Source of the DNA: Roseomonas indoligenes
GTDB taxonomy: Bacteria; Pseudomonadota; Alphaproteobacteria; Acetobacterales; Acetobacteraceae
Assembly (NCBI RefSeq): GCF_017813365.1
Contig: NZ_JAGIZA010000001.1
Coordinates: forward strand, 434,001 to 498,000
Reading direction: 5' to 3'
Length of the DNA: 64,000 nt
Shown here: piece by piece, positions 8,809 through 16,843 of the stretch
How positions within the stretch are numbered: position 1 is the first letter of the stretch
How the letters are laid out: each line of letters starts with the position of its first letter
Notes under the pieces: model-generated
What the model was told of the DNA's origin: nothing
Seen by the model: the letters and a program-made list of their open reading frames with translations, nothing else
Database searches by the model: none
Translations under genes and position numbers: made by a program

Positions 8809-9900
8809 ATGACAGGGGCGATCGGTGGTTTCCTGCCCCTCGATCCGGGGCCGCCCCTCGGGAAGGGCGGGCGGGAGAGCGTGGCGCGGCGCTGGTTCCG
8901 CGGGGTGCGGCACCACGGCTTCCGCAACGGCCGCAGCGCCCTGGCCTTGGGCGCCGGGGCCGCTCTCGGGCCGTTCGGTATGCTTTGGATGCCGGGCTAT
9001 GCCTGCCGCGCCCTGGCGGATGCGGCGGAGGCGGCGCTGCGGCTGGGCCATGCAAGGCGCCTGGCCACCTATCCCCTGGCGCTGGAAGGCGCCCTCTCCC
9101 CGGATCCCCGCTTCCTCGCCGCCCATCTGGAGCCCGGGGATGCCGTGCTCGTCATCAGCTATTTCGGCCGGCCCCCCTCGGCTTCCCTGCGGCGCCTGGC
9201 GGCGGTGCGGCGGGATGTCACCTGGATCGAGGACCGGGCGGGTGCCCTCTGGCCCGGCCCGGCCTGGGGGGATGCGCTGCTCTACAGCCCGCGCAAGCTG
9301 CTGGGCGTGTCGGATGGCGGTTATCTCGTGCTCACGCCGCGCGGCTCGGCCCGCGCCCGTCCCCTGCCGGAGCAGCCCGCCCGGCCTGGCCCTGCGGAAG
9401 CGCCCCCCGCCTTGCGCCGCTTCGAGCACGAAGGGGGGAGTGCCGCCTGGTTCCCCGCCTACCGCGCCGCGGAGGGACGGATGGCCGTCTCGCCCGGTGC
9501 TCCCGCGCGGCTGACGGACGCCCTGCTTGCACGGCAGGACCTTCGCGCCATCGCCGCAGCCCGTCGCGCCAACCACGCCGTGCTACGGCCGCTGATCCCG
9601 CCTGACCTCCTGCTGGAACCCGCCCCGGATCGCCCGGCCTGGGTGCCGCAGGGCCTGCCGCTGCGCGTGCCCGATGCCGCCGCCCTTTCCGCGCGCATGG
9701 CGGAGAAGGGGGTGTTCTGCCCGGTGATGTGGCCCGACCCGGCCGATCCCGGACCCTGCGCCCGGTCCCGGGCGCTGAAGAACCGCGTGCTCCTCCTGCC
9801 GCTGGACCAGCGCTACGGCGGGGAGGAGATGCGGCGCGTCGCCTCCGTCCTCGAAGCCGCCGTCTCCGGCACCGGATCGGCCGCGCCGCTGGCGGCCTGA
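8809..9900 (+). CDS. DegT/DnrJ/EryC1-like PLP protein (divergent)
   Basis: 363 residues from the ATG at 8809, which has GAGAGGAAAGGG just upstream. The layout resembles sugar aminotransferases of the DegT/DnrJ/EryC1/StrS family: a strand ending in WIEDRAG (Asp142 would pair with the PLP nitrogen) and a lysine segment YSPRKLLGVSDGG with Lys163 as the probable Schiff-base residue. The N-terminal part is less conserved, with a glycine/alanine-rich segment where the cofactor phosphate would bind. No nucleotide-sugar genes are adjacent, so the substrate is unknown. The 3' end overlaps the convergent TRIC gene by 88 bp. Confidence 0.6.
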   Translation: MTGAIGGFLPLDPGPPLGKGGRESVARRWFRGVRHHGFRNGRSALALGAGAALGPFGMLWMPGYACRALADAAEAALRLGHARRLATYPLALEGALSPDPRFLAAHLEPGDAVLVISYFGRPPSASLRRLAAVRRDVTWIEDRAGALWPGPAWGDALLYSPRKLLGVSDGGYLVLTPRGSARARPLPEQPARPGPAEAPPALRRFEHEGGSAAWFPAYRAAEGRMAVSPGAPARLTDALLARQDLRAIAAARRANHAVLRPLIPPDLLLEPAPDRPAWVPQGLPLRVPDAAALSARMAEKGVFCPVMWPDPADPGPCARSRALKNRVLLLPLDQRYGGEEMRRVASVLEAAVSGTGSAAPLAA

Positions 9901-10514
9901 CCGCCATAGGCCGGCAGGGACCAACCCCCGCCCAGTGCCGCCGCGCGAATGGCGAAGGCGGCCAGCGCCCCGGCCCCGATAGCGACCGCGCGCTCGGCGC
10001 CCAGGGCCTGCAACACCAGGAACAGCCCGGCCCCGGCCGCCGCGGCGGTGGCGTAGATCTCCCGCCGCAGAATCAGCGGGATTTCCCCGCAGATCACGTC
10101 GCGAATCAGCCCGCCGAAGCTCGCCGTCATCACGCCCATCAGTACGGCCACCCAGGTCGCGGCCCCCGCGCGGGAGGCGGCCTCGGCCCCCAGCACGGCG
10201 AAGACCGCCATGCCAGCCGCATCGGCCCAGAGCAGGAGCGCAACCCGCCGCTCCACCCGCGGGGCGGCGAAGAACACGGCCAGGGCGCAGATCGCGGCCA
10301 GCAGGGCGAGGTCAGGGCGGGACAGCCAGGCCACGGGCAGGCCAAGCAGCAGGTCGCGGAGCGCGCCGCCGCCGAAGGCGGTGACCCCCGCCACCAGCAG
10401 GAAGCCCACGGGGTCCATGCGCTTGCGCGCGGCCGTCAGCGCACCGGCGGTGGCGAAGGCGGCAGTGCCGATCCAGCCCAGCGCCTCCAGCGCCAGGTCG
10501 AAGGGGGCCGCCAT
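9813..10514 (-). CDS. Trimeric intracellular cation (TRIC) channel / UPF0126 family membrane protein
   Basis: 233 residues with about seven membrane helices. The two glycine-rich repeats of the UPF0126/TRIC family are seen: TAAFATAGALTAARKRMDP with FGGGALRDLLLG, and DAAGMAVFAVLGAE with FGGLIRDVICGEIPLILRRE. Bacterial TRICs act as potassium-permeable channels. ATG at 10514 lies 7 bp after the MFS stop, so the two are co-transcribed. The family usually ends near LGGGWSLPAY; here about 27 extra residues run antisense into the DegT-like gene. Confidence 0.85.
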   Translation of the reverse strand: MAAPFDLALEALGWIGTAAFATAGALTAARKRMDPVGFLLVAGVTAFGGGALRDLLLGLPVAWLSRPDLALLAAICALAVFFAAPRVERRVALLLWADAAGMAVFAVLGAEAASRAGAATWVAVLMGVMTASFGGLIRDVICGEIPLILRREIYATAAAAGAGLFLVLQALGAERAVAIGAGALAAFAIRAAALGGGWSLPAYGGQAASGAADPVPETAASRTEATRRISSPP

Positions 10515-10521
10515 GTCCGGC

Positions 10522-11793
10522 CTATTCGGCGGGCAGCGGCGCGGGGGCGACCCGCCCGGCCGCGCGCAGGGCCCCACCCCGCGCGGTGCCGGCGCAGAAG
10601 AGGGAGGCGACGAGCAGCGCCGCCACCGTGGGCAGCACCAGCCAGGGAACGCCGTGGTCCAGCATCATCCCGAAGGGCACGGGCGTGATGGCGCCGCCCA
10701 GCGGCAGGCCCGAGGAGATGAAGCCGAAGACCTTGCCCATCTGCCCCGGCGGGGCTGCGTTCTTCACCATGACGTCGCGCGGCGTGCGGGAGGCGCCGAG
10801 CGCCCCGCCCGCGACGAAGGCCACGAAGGGCAGCACTGCGTCCGGCAGCGGCACCAGCCCGATCGCCAGGAACAGCATGACGGAGAGCGTCGTCAGCCCC
10901 GTGACGAAGGTGAAATGCCGGCTGTGCCGGTCCGCGTACCAGCCGCCCAGCAGCACGCCGCTGGTCGCCCCCGCCACGTAGCCCGTGAGGGCGAGGGAGG
11001 CGACGGCGAGCGGCGTGCCCCAGAGCCGGTCCAGCGTGGCGATCAGGAAGGACTGGATGCCGACGCCCGCCATGGAGGAGAGGAGAAAAAAGGCGAAGAA
11101 CATCAGCATGGTGCGGGACAGCAGCACCTCCCGCCCCACCGGGGTCTTGCCCTTCTTCGGGCGGGCCTGGTCCTGCAGGATCCGTGATTGCAGCAGGATG
11201 GCCGCCACCACCGGCACGCCGAGCAGCCCGAGCGCCAGCAGGGTGGGCCGCCAGCCCAGGCCGAGGCCCTGCGTCATCATCCCCAGCACCAGCGGCGCGG
11301 CGGCGAAGCCGAGATTGCCGGTGAAGGTGTGCATGGCGAAGGCGCGGCCCATCCGCTTCTCCCCGATGCTGCTGCCGAGGATGGCGTAGTCCGCCGGGTG
11401 GATCACCGAATTGCCGACCCCCGAGAGGATCGCGAGGCCGAGGATCACCCAGTAGTTCGGCGCCAGCGCCATGGCGGAGATCGAGAGCGCCATGATGAGG
11501 GTGCCGCCCACCAGGAAGGGCCGCGCCCCGTGCCGGTCCACCAGGAAGCCCACGGGGGTCTGCAGCAGGGCCGTCACACCGCTCATCAGCGCGACCGAGA
11601 GGCCGAGCACGGCGTAGGAGACGCCGAACTCCTCCCGCCACAGCGGAAAAAGCGGAGCGAGGCAGAGCATGTAGAAGTGGGAGAGGAAGTGGCCGGTGCC
11701 GATCAGGCCAATGATCCGCCAATCTCTGTTCAGCGGGGCCCGGTCCAGGGGCGGGTTCGCGGCTTCCGCCGTCTGGACGTTTCCATTCTGCAT
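10522..11793 (-). CDS. MFS transporter (Fsr-like)
   Basis: 423 residues, 12 predicted membrane helices, inner membrane. The loop 2-3 signature of the major facilitator superfamily reads GFLVDRHGARPFLVGG and its second-half echo GGWYADRHSRHFTFVTG. The N-terminal stretch GTGHFLSHFYMLCLAPLFP is typical of fosmidomycin-resistance-like and related drug/metabolite exporters. It follows a LysR gene on the same strand (59 bp gap) and is followed by the TRIC gene 7 bp on, suggesting a LysR-MFS-TRIC transcript. Substrate unknown. Confidence 0.85.
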   Translation of the reverse strand: MQNGNVQTAEAANPPLDRAPLNRDWRIIGLIGTGHFLSHFYMLCLAPLFPLWREEFGVSYAVLGLSVALMSGVTALLQTPVGFLVDRHGARPFLVGGTLIMALSISAMALAPNYWVILGLAILSGVGNSVIHPADYAILGSSIGEKRMGRAFAMHTFTGNLGFAAAPLVLGMMTQGLGLGWRPTLLALGLLGVPVVAAILLQSRILQDQARPKKGKTPVGREVLLSRTMLMFFAFFLLSSMAGVGIQSFLIATLDRLWGTPLAVASLALTGYVAGATSGVLLGGWYADRHSRHFTFVTGLTTLSVMLFLAIGLVPLPDAVLPFVAFVAGGALGASRTPRDVMVKNAAPPGQMGKVFGFISSGLPLGGAITPVPFGMMLDHGVPWLVLPTVAALLVASLFCAGTARGGALRAAGRVAPAPLPAE

Positions 11794-11852
11794 GGGCCGG
11801 AAATTGCGCCCCCTGCCGCGCGCCGGTCAATCTTACACGGCTTGCAGCGCGG

Positions 11853-12719
11853 TCAGGCCGCCAGCGGCGCGGGCGTGCCCACCGTGTCCCGGATGGCCTG
11901 CACCAGCGGCGCGGCAAGCGGCGCCAGCCCAGCCATGTCGCCGAACACCGCCATCTCAGCCGCCTCCAGGGGAGGCAGGCCGGCCAGGGGGGCCAGCCCT
12001 TCCGGCAGGCCGGAGGCGCCGATCACCGTGGCCCCCAACCCCGCCTGCGCCGCGGCCGCCACGCCGAGAAGGCTGGCGGAGGTGTAGGTGATCTCGAAGG
12101 CCAGGCCGGCGCGGGCCAGCGCGGCCAGGGCCCGGTCCCGGAACATGCAGCCGGCCGGCAGCATCGCCAGCGGCAAGGGGCGGCCTTCCGGCGGAGACCA
12201 GCCCGGGCAGGCCGCCCAGATCACCGGCTCCGTCCAGAGGGGCGTCCCCTCGCTCTCGCCGTCCCGCCGCTTGCCGAGGACGAGATCGAGCGAGCCCGCC
12301 TCCATGGCGCGGCGCAACTCGTGGGAACGGCCGACCTCCACCTCCAGCCGGATGCCGGGATGGGTGCGGGCGAAGCGGGCGAGGAGGGGGGCGAGACTTC
12401 GCGGGACGAAGTGATCCGCCACACCCAGCCGCAGCCGCCCCGCCACCGGCGGCGCGACGAGGCGAAGCACCGCCTCCTCGTTCAGCGCCAGCATGCGGCG
12501 GGCATAGGCGAGCAACGTCTCTCCCTGCGGGGTCAGCGCCACGGCGCGGCTGGTGCGCTCCAGCACGCGCTGTCCCAGGAGTTCTTCGAGCCGCCGGATC
12601 TTGAGCGAGATGGCGGATTGCGTGAGGCCGAGCGCCGGCCCCGCCGCGGTGAAGCCGCCGCGCTCCGCCACCTGCACGAAGCAGCGGAGAAGATCGAGAT
12701 CCAGGTCCGGAATACGCAT
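11853..12719 (-). CDS. LysR family transcriptional regulator
   Basis: 288 residues. N-terminal winged helix (LDLDLLRCFVQVAERGGFTA, then LGLTQSAISLKIRRLEELLG QRVLERTSR in continuation) and a C-terminal periplasmic-binding-protein-like effector domain from about residue 88. The ATG at 12719 gives the usual MxxPDLDLDLLR N-terminus. A 12-bp hairpin abuts this start codon, so the ribosome site would be inside it; a TTG at 12776 is the only longer alternative. It probably regulates the MFS gene downstream; LysR proteins more often act on a divergent target, absent here. Effector unknown. Confidence 0.88.
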   Translation of the reverse strand: MRIPDLDLDLLRCFVQVAERGGFTAAGPALGLTQSAISLKIRRLEELLGQRVLERTSRAVALTPQGETLLAYARRMLALNEEAVLRLVAPPVAGRLRLGVADHFVPRSLAPLLARFARTHPGIRLEVEVGRSHELRRAMEAGSLDLVLGKRRDGESEGTPLWTEPVIWAACPGWSPPEGRPLPLAMLPAGCMFRDRALAALARAGLAFEITYTSASLLGVAAAAQAGLGATVIGASGLPEGLAPLAGLPPLEAAEMAVFGDMAGLAPLAAPLVQAIRDTVGTPAPLAA

Positions 12720-12748
12720 CGGGGGCCCAGGCTGACCCTGGACCCCCG
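12720..12748 (-). terminator. Hairpin between DUF2076 gene and LysR gene
   Basis: 12-bp stem with one mismatch (12720-12731 with 12737-12748), 5-base loop. It can end DUF2076 transcription but has no T run and touches the LysR start codon, so it may instead hide that ribosome site. Confidence 0.4.
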
Positions 12749-12805
12749 AACGGTCAATGACGTTTCCCACGATCAAACGCGGGAGCGATGAGCCTTGCTG
12801 ATGCC

Positions 12806-13627
12806 TCAGACGTCCTCGTCGAAGCCACCGGCATCGTCGTAGCCGGCCGCGTCGTCGTAGCCACCGGCATCATTGTAGCCCGCGGCGTCGTTGCCGCCCC
12901 AACCACCCTGGTCGGAGACCGGCGTGGCATCGTTCCCCGTGCCAGCCGGGTCGGTCCAGGGCGAGGAGGCCGGGGTGTTCACCGCCTGCTCGCCGAAGGC
13001 GCCGGTGGCACCGGAAGCCGCGTCGGACGCCGCGGTGGCCGCGCCCGTCGCCGCATGCGCCGCACCACCGGAGAACATGCCCATCAGTGCGTTGCCCAGC
13101 ACCATGCCGCCGGCGACGCCGGCCGCCGTGGTCAGCGCCGTGCCGAGGAAGCCGCTGCCGCGGCCGCCCTGCTGCTGCATCATCGCCGGGTTCATCGCGC
13201 CCATGGGCGGCTGGATCGGCTGCGGGCGCGGGGTGAACGGCACCTGCCGCTGCTGGCGGTTGCCACCGCCGAACAGGCCACCGAACAGGCCGCCACCGCC
13301 CTGCGGCTGCGCGTTGGCCTGCGCCTGGCGCTGGGTGTTCTCCAGCTGCCACTCCAGTTCCTGAATGCGGTTCTGCGCCTGCACCAGCGCCGCTTCCTGC
13401 ACGAAGGCGGTCTGGGTGATGCGGTAGCGCGCCTCCGGGTAGCGGGAGAACAGGTCGGTGATCAGCCGGTCGGCCTCCGGGTCCACCGGCGGCAGGTTGG
13501 GGGCGGGCTGCGTGGCGGGCACGCTGCGGCCGCCCCAGGGGCCGGATGACGTCGCCACGGGCTGCTGGGCGACGCCTGCGACGCGCTCCACATAGCCCGT
13601 GATGATGCGGCGTTCTTCCTCGGTCAT
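12806..13627 (-). CDS. DUF2076 domain-containing protein
   Basis: 273 residues from the ATG at 13627 (MTEEERRII). DUF2076 marks: PEADRLITDLFSRYPEARYR and the coiled coil FVQEAALVQAQNRIQELEWQ, a Gln/Gly/Pro-rich linker with GGGLFGGLFGGG, and the glycine-rich hydrophobic segment FLGTALTTAAGVAGGMVLGN. The last 25 residues are a degenerate Gly/Tyr/Asp repeat (GYNDAGGYDDAAGYDDAGGF). Probably membrane-associated; the role of the family is not known. No operon partner is evident apart from the LysR gene downstream. Confidence 0.85.
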   Translation of the reverse strand: MTEEERRIITGYVERVAGVAQQPVATSSGPWGGRSVPATQPAPNLPPVDPEADRLITDLFSRYPEARYRITQTAFVQEAALVQAQNRIQELEWQLENTQRQAQANAQPQGGGGLFGGLFGGGNRQQRQVPFTPRPQPIQPPMGAMNPAMMQQQGGRGSGFLGTALTTAAGVAGGMVLGNALMGMFSGGAAHAATGAATAASDAASGATGAFGEQAVNTPASSPWTDPAGTGNDATPVSDQGGWGGNDAAGYNDAGGYDDAAGYDDAGGFDEDV

Positions 13628-13721
13628 GTCCCTCAAAGCTCCATGTTGCGGGCAAATGCCCGCGACGGGCCCGAGATGGCCCGCCGGGTGGAATCTTTCA
13701 AGATTTTAATGTGCGGCTATC

Positions 13722-14168
13722 TCAGGCTACCCCGGCGGGCACCCGTGGCGGCAGGCGCAGGCGGCTCCACTCGATCACGGGGCAGCGGTCCATCACGATC
13801 GGGATGCCGGCGGCCCGGGCCCGCCGCGCCGCGTCCTCGTTCCAGATGCCGAGCTGAAGCCAAATGGACTTCGCGCCCAGGCGGATGGCTTCGTCCACCA
13901 CCGGCCCCGTGTCCTCACTGCGGCGGAACACGTCCACCATGTCCAGCGGCCCGGCCTCCTCCAGGGAGGCCACGGCCGCCATGCCGTGCACCGAGCGCCC
14001 GTCCAGCGCCGGATTCACGGGAATGGCACCATAGCCGCGGTCCAGCAGGAAGCCGAACACGCCGTAGGAGGGACGATTCGGCTTGTCGGAGGCTCCGACG
14101 ACCGCGATTCGTCGGGTGCCGAGGAGAATCGTGCGGACCTCGTCATCGGTCAGGCCGTCCAGTGGCAT
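13722..14168 (-). CDS. CoA-binding protein (YccU-like Rossmann protein)
   Basis: 148 residues, one CoA-binding Rossmann domain as in succinyl-CoA synthetase alpha subunits. The nucleotide loop reads RRIAVVGASDKPNRPSYGVF; later strands show IPVNPALDG, DMVDVFRRSEDTGPVVDEAI and SIWLQLGIWNEDAARRARAA, ending in IVMDRCPVIEW. Stand-alone members are widespread and of unclear function. ATG at 14168; divergent from the RTX gene with 189 bp between. A much longer minus-strand frame continues upstream but is antisense to two real genes. Confidence 0.88.
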   Translation of the reverse strand: MPLDGLTDDEVRTILLGTRRIAVVGASDKPNRPSYGVFGFLLDRGYGAIPVNPALDGRSVHGMAAVASLEEAGPLDMVDVFRRSEDTGPVVDEAIRLGAKSIWLQLGIWNEDAARRARAAGIPIVMDRCPVIEWSRLRLPPRVPAGVA

Positions 14169-14282
14169 GGCGTATCCCTCGCTCGGCGCGCCCTCGCACA
14201 TGGGGAGGCCCAGGGGGCGGCGGCAACGTCCCTGATCCCGGCGAGTGGCCTGGAGGCCATAGACAGGTTCTATTGCAGCAAG

Positions 14283-14310
14283 TTGCATGAACGTCTCACG
14301 CTCGATGCAA
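14283..14310. promoter_or_regulatory. Inverted repeat upstream of the double-glycine RTX gene
   Basis: Perfect TTGCAT-N16-ATGCAA at 14283-14310, in the divergent region and 47 bp before the RTX start codon. A third partial copy (TTGCAG) lies just upstream. It may be an operator; no regulator gene is adjacent. Confidence 0.3.
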
Positions 14311-14357
14311 AAATGTTGGTAGCTTTTTCGTGTCGAGAAGGCACAGAGGAGCGCGAC

Positions 14358-15005
14358 ATGTCGAGCAGCGAGAAGAAATTCCTGGATGTCAAGGAGCTGG
14401 ACAAGGTCGTGGGGGGCGCTTTCCAGCAGACCGGCGCCGGGAACGACTATGTCACCGGGACTGGTGACGCCGACGTCATCTTCACCGGTGCCGGCAACGA
14501 CACGGTCAGTGCCGGGGCCGGCAATGACCAGGTCTATGGTGAGGCCGGGAACGACACCATCGCCACCGGCGCCGGCAACGACCTGGCCTTCGGCGGTACT
14601 GGCAGCGACGTCATCAACGGTGGGGCCGGCCAGGACCAGCTCTACGGCGAAGACGGGGATGACCGGCTGGACGGCGGCGTGGGCGACGGGGCCGCGGACC
14701 TGGCCTTCGGCGGCGCGGGCAATGACAGCTTCATCTGGGCGCCGGGCGACGGCAGCGACCAGTTCCAGGGCGGCACGGGCAACGACACGCTGCAGCTGGA
14801 CAATGTGAGCCTGCACCAGCTGCAGTCCTCGCTGACCCTGGAGGGCAACACCAACCTGCAGATGCACGTGGGCAACAACGCCCAGGGGCAGCAGGAGGTG
14901 ACCTTCACCAACGCCAGCGGCCAGCCCGCCACCTTCCAGGGCGTGATCAACATCGGCGGCGAGAGCCTGCGCTTCTCCGAGGTCGAGAAGATCGCGCTGG
15001 TCTGA
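14358..15005 (+). CDS. Small RTX calcium-binding protein with a double-glycine-type leader
   Basis: 215 residues; ATG at 14358 has AGAGGAG 8 bases upstream. The first 20 residues (MSSSEKKFLDVKELDKVVGG) look like a bacteriocin-type double-glycine leader, with the ExLxxVxGG spacing recognised by peptidase-C39 exporters. Cleavage after Gly20 would release a protein of about 195 residues. Residues about 25-130 hold about nine GGxGxDxxx-type calcium-binding nonapeptides (GAGNDTVSAG, GEAGNDTIA and similar). The remainder (NVSLHQLQSSLTLEGN, LRFSEVEKIALV) is a beta-rich tail. It is presumably exported, but no secretion genes are in the window. Role unknown. Confidence 0.85.
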   Translation: MSSSEKKFLDVKELDKVVGGAFQQTGAGNDYVTGTGDADVIFTGAGNDTVSAGAGNDQVYGEAGNDTIATGAGNDLAFGGTGSDVINGGAGQDQLYGEDGDDRLDGGVGDGAADLAFGGAGNDSFIWAPGDGSDQFQGGTGNDTLQLDNVSLHQLQSSLTLEGNTNLQMHVGNNAQGQQEVTFTNASGQPATFQGVINIGGESLRFSEVEKIALV

Positions 15006-15013
15006 CCCGGCCC

Positions 15014-15049
15014 GCTCCATGGGGCCCCTTCGCAGGGCTCCCATGGAGC
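15014..15049 (+). terminator. Hairpin after the RTX gene
   Basis: GCTCCATGGG (15014-15023) pairs perfectly with CCCATGGAGC (15040-15049), with further pairing inside the loop (GCCC/GGGC). It starts 9 bp after the stop codon. There is no T run, so efficiency is uncertain. Confidence 0.5.
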
Positions 15050-15116
15050 ACCGATTGCGGCGGTTCCGGGACCGCGCCGCCTTTCGTGAGCCGTAAGGCG
15101 CCGCTACACCCTCCGC

Positions 15117-16745
15117 ATGCCCACGCCCCGTTCCCTGACCGCCCCTGCGCTGCTGCTCGCCGCGCTCGTGACGATCCTGGTGTGGTGGTTCCCGAACCGG
15201 GAACAGGCGGCCGACGTGCCGATGCTGGCGGACCGCTTCAACTCCGTCTCCTTCGCGCCTTTCCGCGAGGGCCAGAGCCCGCTTCGCGACATCTTCCCCA
15301 CCGCGGAACAGGTTGAGGAGGACATCGCCCTGATCGCCCCGCGCGTACGCGCCATTCGCAGCTACGCGAGCATCGAGGGCCAGTACGAGACCGCCGCCAT
15401 CGCGCAGCGGCACGGCGTGAAGATGTGGAAGGGCGCCTGGCTCGGCCGCGACCTCCGCCAGAACGACCGCGAGATCGCCGCGCTGATCCATGCCGCCAAC
15501 ACCTACCCCGACACGGTGGAGCGCGTGGTGGTGGGCAACGAGGTGCTGCTGCGCCGCGACCTGCCGGTGGCGGAGCTGGCCCGCCAGATCGACCGCGTGA
15601 AGGCCGCCGTGCGCCAGCCCGTGACCTATGCCGACGTGTGGGAATTCTGGGCGCAGTTCCCCGAACTGGCGGATCACGTGGACATCATCACCATCCACAT
15701 CCTGCCGTATTGGGAGGATGAGCCGCTCGGCGTCGACCGCTCCATGGAGCACGCGCGGGAGGTGGTGCGGAAGATCAAGGCGATGTTCCCCGGCAAGCCT
15801 ATCGCGATCGGCGAGATCGGCTGGCCCAGCGCCGGCCGCTGGCGGGAAGGCGCCATCCCCTCCCGCGTGGAGCAGGCGGTGTTCATGCGCCGCTTCATCC
15901 AGCTGAGCCGGGAGGAGGGCTTCGACTACAACTTTATCGAGGCCTTCGACCAGGTCTGGAAGTACCGCAACGAGGGAACGGTTGGCGCGGAATGGGGGCT
16001 GTGGACGGCCGACCGGAAGCCGAAATTCGAGCTCTCCGGCCCGGTGCGGGAGAATCCGTGGTGGTACTGGTACGCCGGCGCGGCGCTGCTCTCCGCGGGC
16101 GTCATGTTCGCGCTGGCGATGCGCGCCTGGCCGGACGCCGCGGCATGGAAGCTGGCGCTGCTCTCCGCCGCCCTCGGCAACGCGCTGGCCTATGCCTTTT
16201 GCGGCGGCTGGCCCTATGCCTTCGATGAGCACCTGAAACTCGCCTTCGCCGTGAACTTCGCGGGGCAGGCGCTGCTGGCGGCGCTGCTGCTGCGCCGCGC
16301 CGGCCAGCGCCTCTCCGGCGACTTCGTGGAGCCGGCGCGGAACGGCGCCCAGGCCAGTGCCAACATCCGCTCCATCTTCCGCGGCCGGTTCCGCTGGCGG
16401 GACTGGCGCGGCTTCGCCTTCGAGGACCTGTTCTTCCTTTTCGTCTTCACCGCGGCCCTGCTGCAGATGATGCTGCTGTTCGACCCGCGCTACCGCGACT
16501 TCCCGTTCCCGACCTTCGCGGTGCCGCTGGTGGCGGTGGTGGCGCGTGCGCTGCTGGGCGACCTGCCGCGCCGGGGCGGCGGCTGGGCGGAATGGCTGGC
16601 GGGCGGGGTGCTGCTGCTCTGCGCGGTGGCCAGCGCGGTGAACGAGGGGGCGCACAACATCCAGGCCCTGGGCTGGAGCGCCTGCGCGATCGGCCTTTCC
16701 CTCGCGCCGCTGCTGCGGGTAGGGCCGTTCGCCCGAGTCCGGTGA
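15117..16745 (+). CDS. Membrane-anchored GH17-like beta-glucan protein
   Basis: 542 residues. One N-terminal helix (residues about 8-25) is followed by a periplasmic glycoside hydrolase family 17 TIM barrel: candidate acid/base Glu142 in VVGNEVLLR and nucleophile Glu233 in GEIGWPS. From about residue 320 there are five or six membrane helices. GH17 domains act on beta-1,3-glucans, and membrane-linked GH17 domains (as in NdvB/NdvC-type proteins) transglycosylate cyclic or linear glucans. Here the glycosyltransferase part of those proteins is absent, so this is a stand-alone hydrolase/transglycosylase. It may remodel periplasmic or exported glucan; that is inferred. Confidence 0.8.
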   Translation: MPTPRSLTAPALLLAALVTILVWWFPNREQAADVPMLADRFNSVSFAPFREGQSPLRDIFPTAEQVEEDIALIAPRVRAIRSYASIEGQYETAAIAQRHGVKMWKGAWLGRDLRQNDREIAALIHAANTYPDTVERVVVGNEVLLRRDLPVAELARQIDRVKAAVRQPVTYADVWEFWAQFPELADHVDIITIHILPYWEDEPLGVDRSMEHAREVVRKIKAMFPGKPIAIGEIGWPSAGRWREGAIPSRVEQAVFMRRFIQLSREEGFDYNFIEAFDQVWKYRNEGTVGAEWGLWTADRKPKFELSGPVRENPWWYWYAGAALLSAGVMFALAMRAWPDAAAWKLALLSAALGNALAYAFCGGWPYAFDEHLKLAFAVNFAGQALLAALLLRRAGQRLSGDFVEPARNGAQASANIRSIFRGRFRWRDWRGFAFEDLFFLFVFTAALLQMMLLFDPRYRDFPFPTFAVPLVAVVARALLGDLPRRGGGWAEWLAGGVLLLCAVASAVNEGAHNIQALGWSACAIGLSLAPLLRVGPFARVR

Positions 16746-16843
16746 AGAAGATTCGGCGAGCGGGGTGCGTTAAGCGTTCCGTATCCGATCCCATGGCAGG
16801 ATGGCGCCGCGGCCGGCCTTCGCCGGTCCTGGGAAAGCCATCA

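Noticed and set aside
10436-11917. 493-codon minus-strand frame overlapping the MFS gene
   Set aside because: Out-of-frame shadow of the MFS gene, rich in Arg/Gly/Pro with no membrane helices.
13722-16655. 977-codon minus-strand frame
   Set aside because: Only its last 148 codons are a real gene (CoA-binding protein). The rest is antisense to the RTX and GH17 genes and has no recognisable domain.
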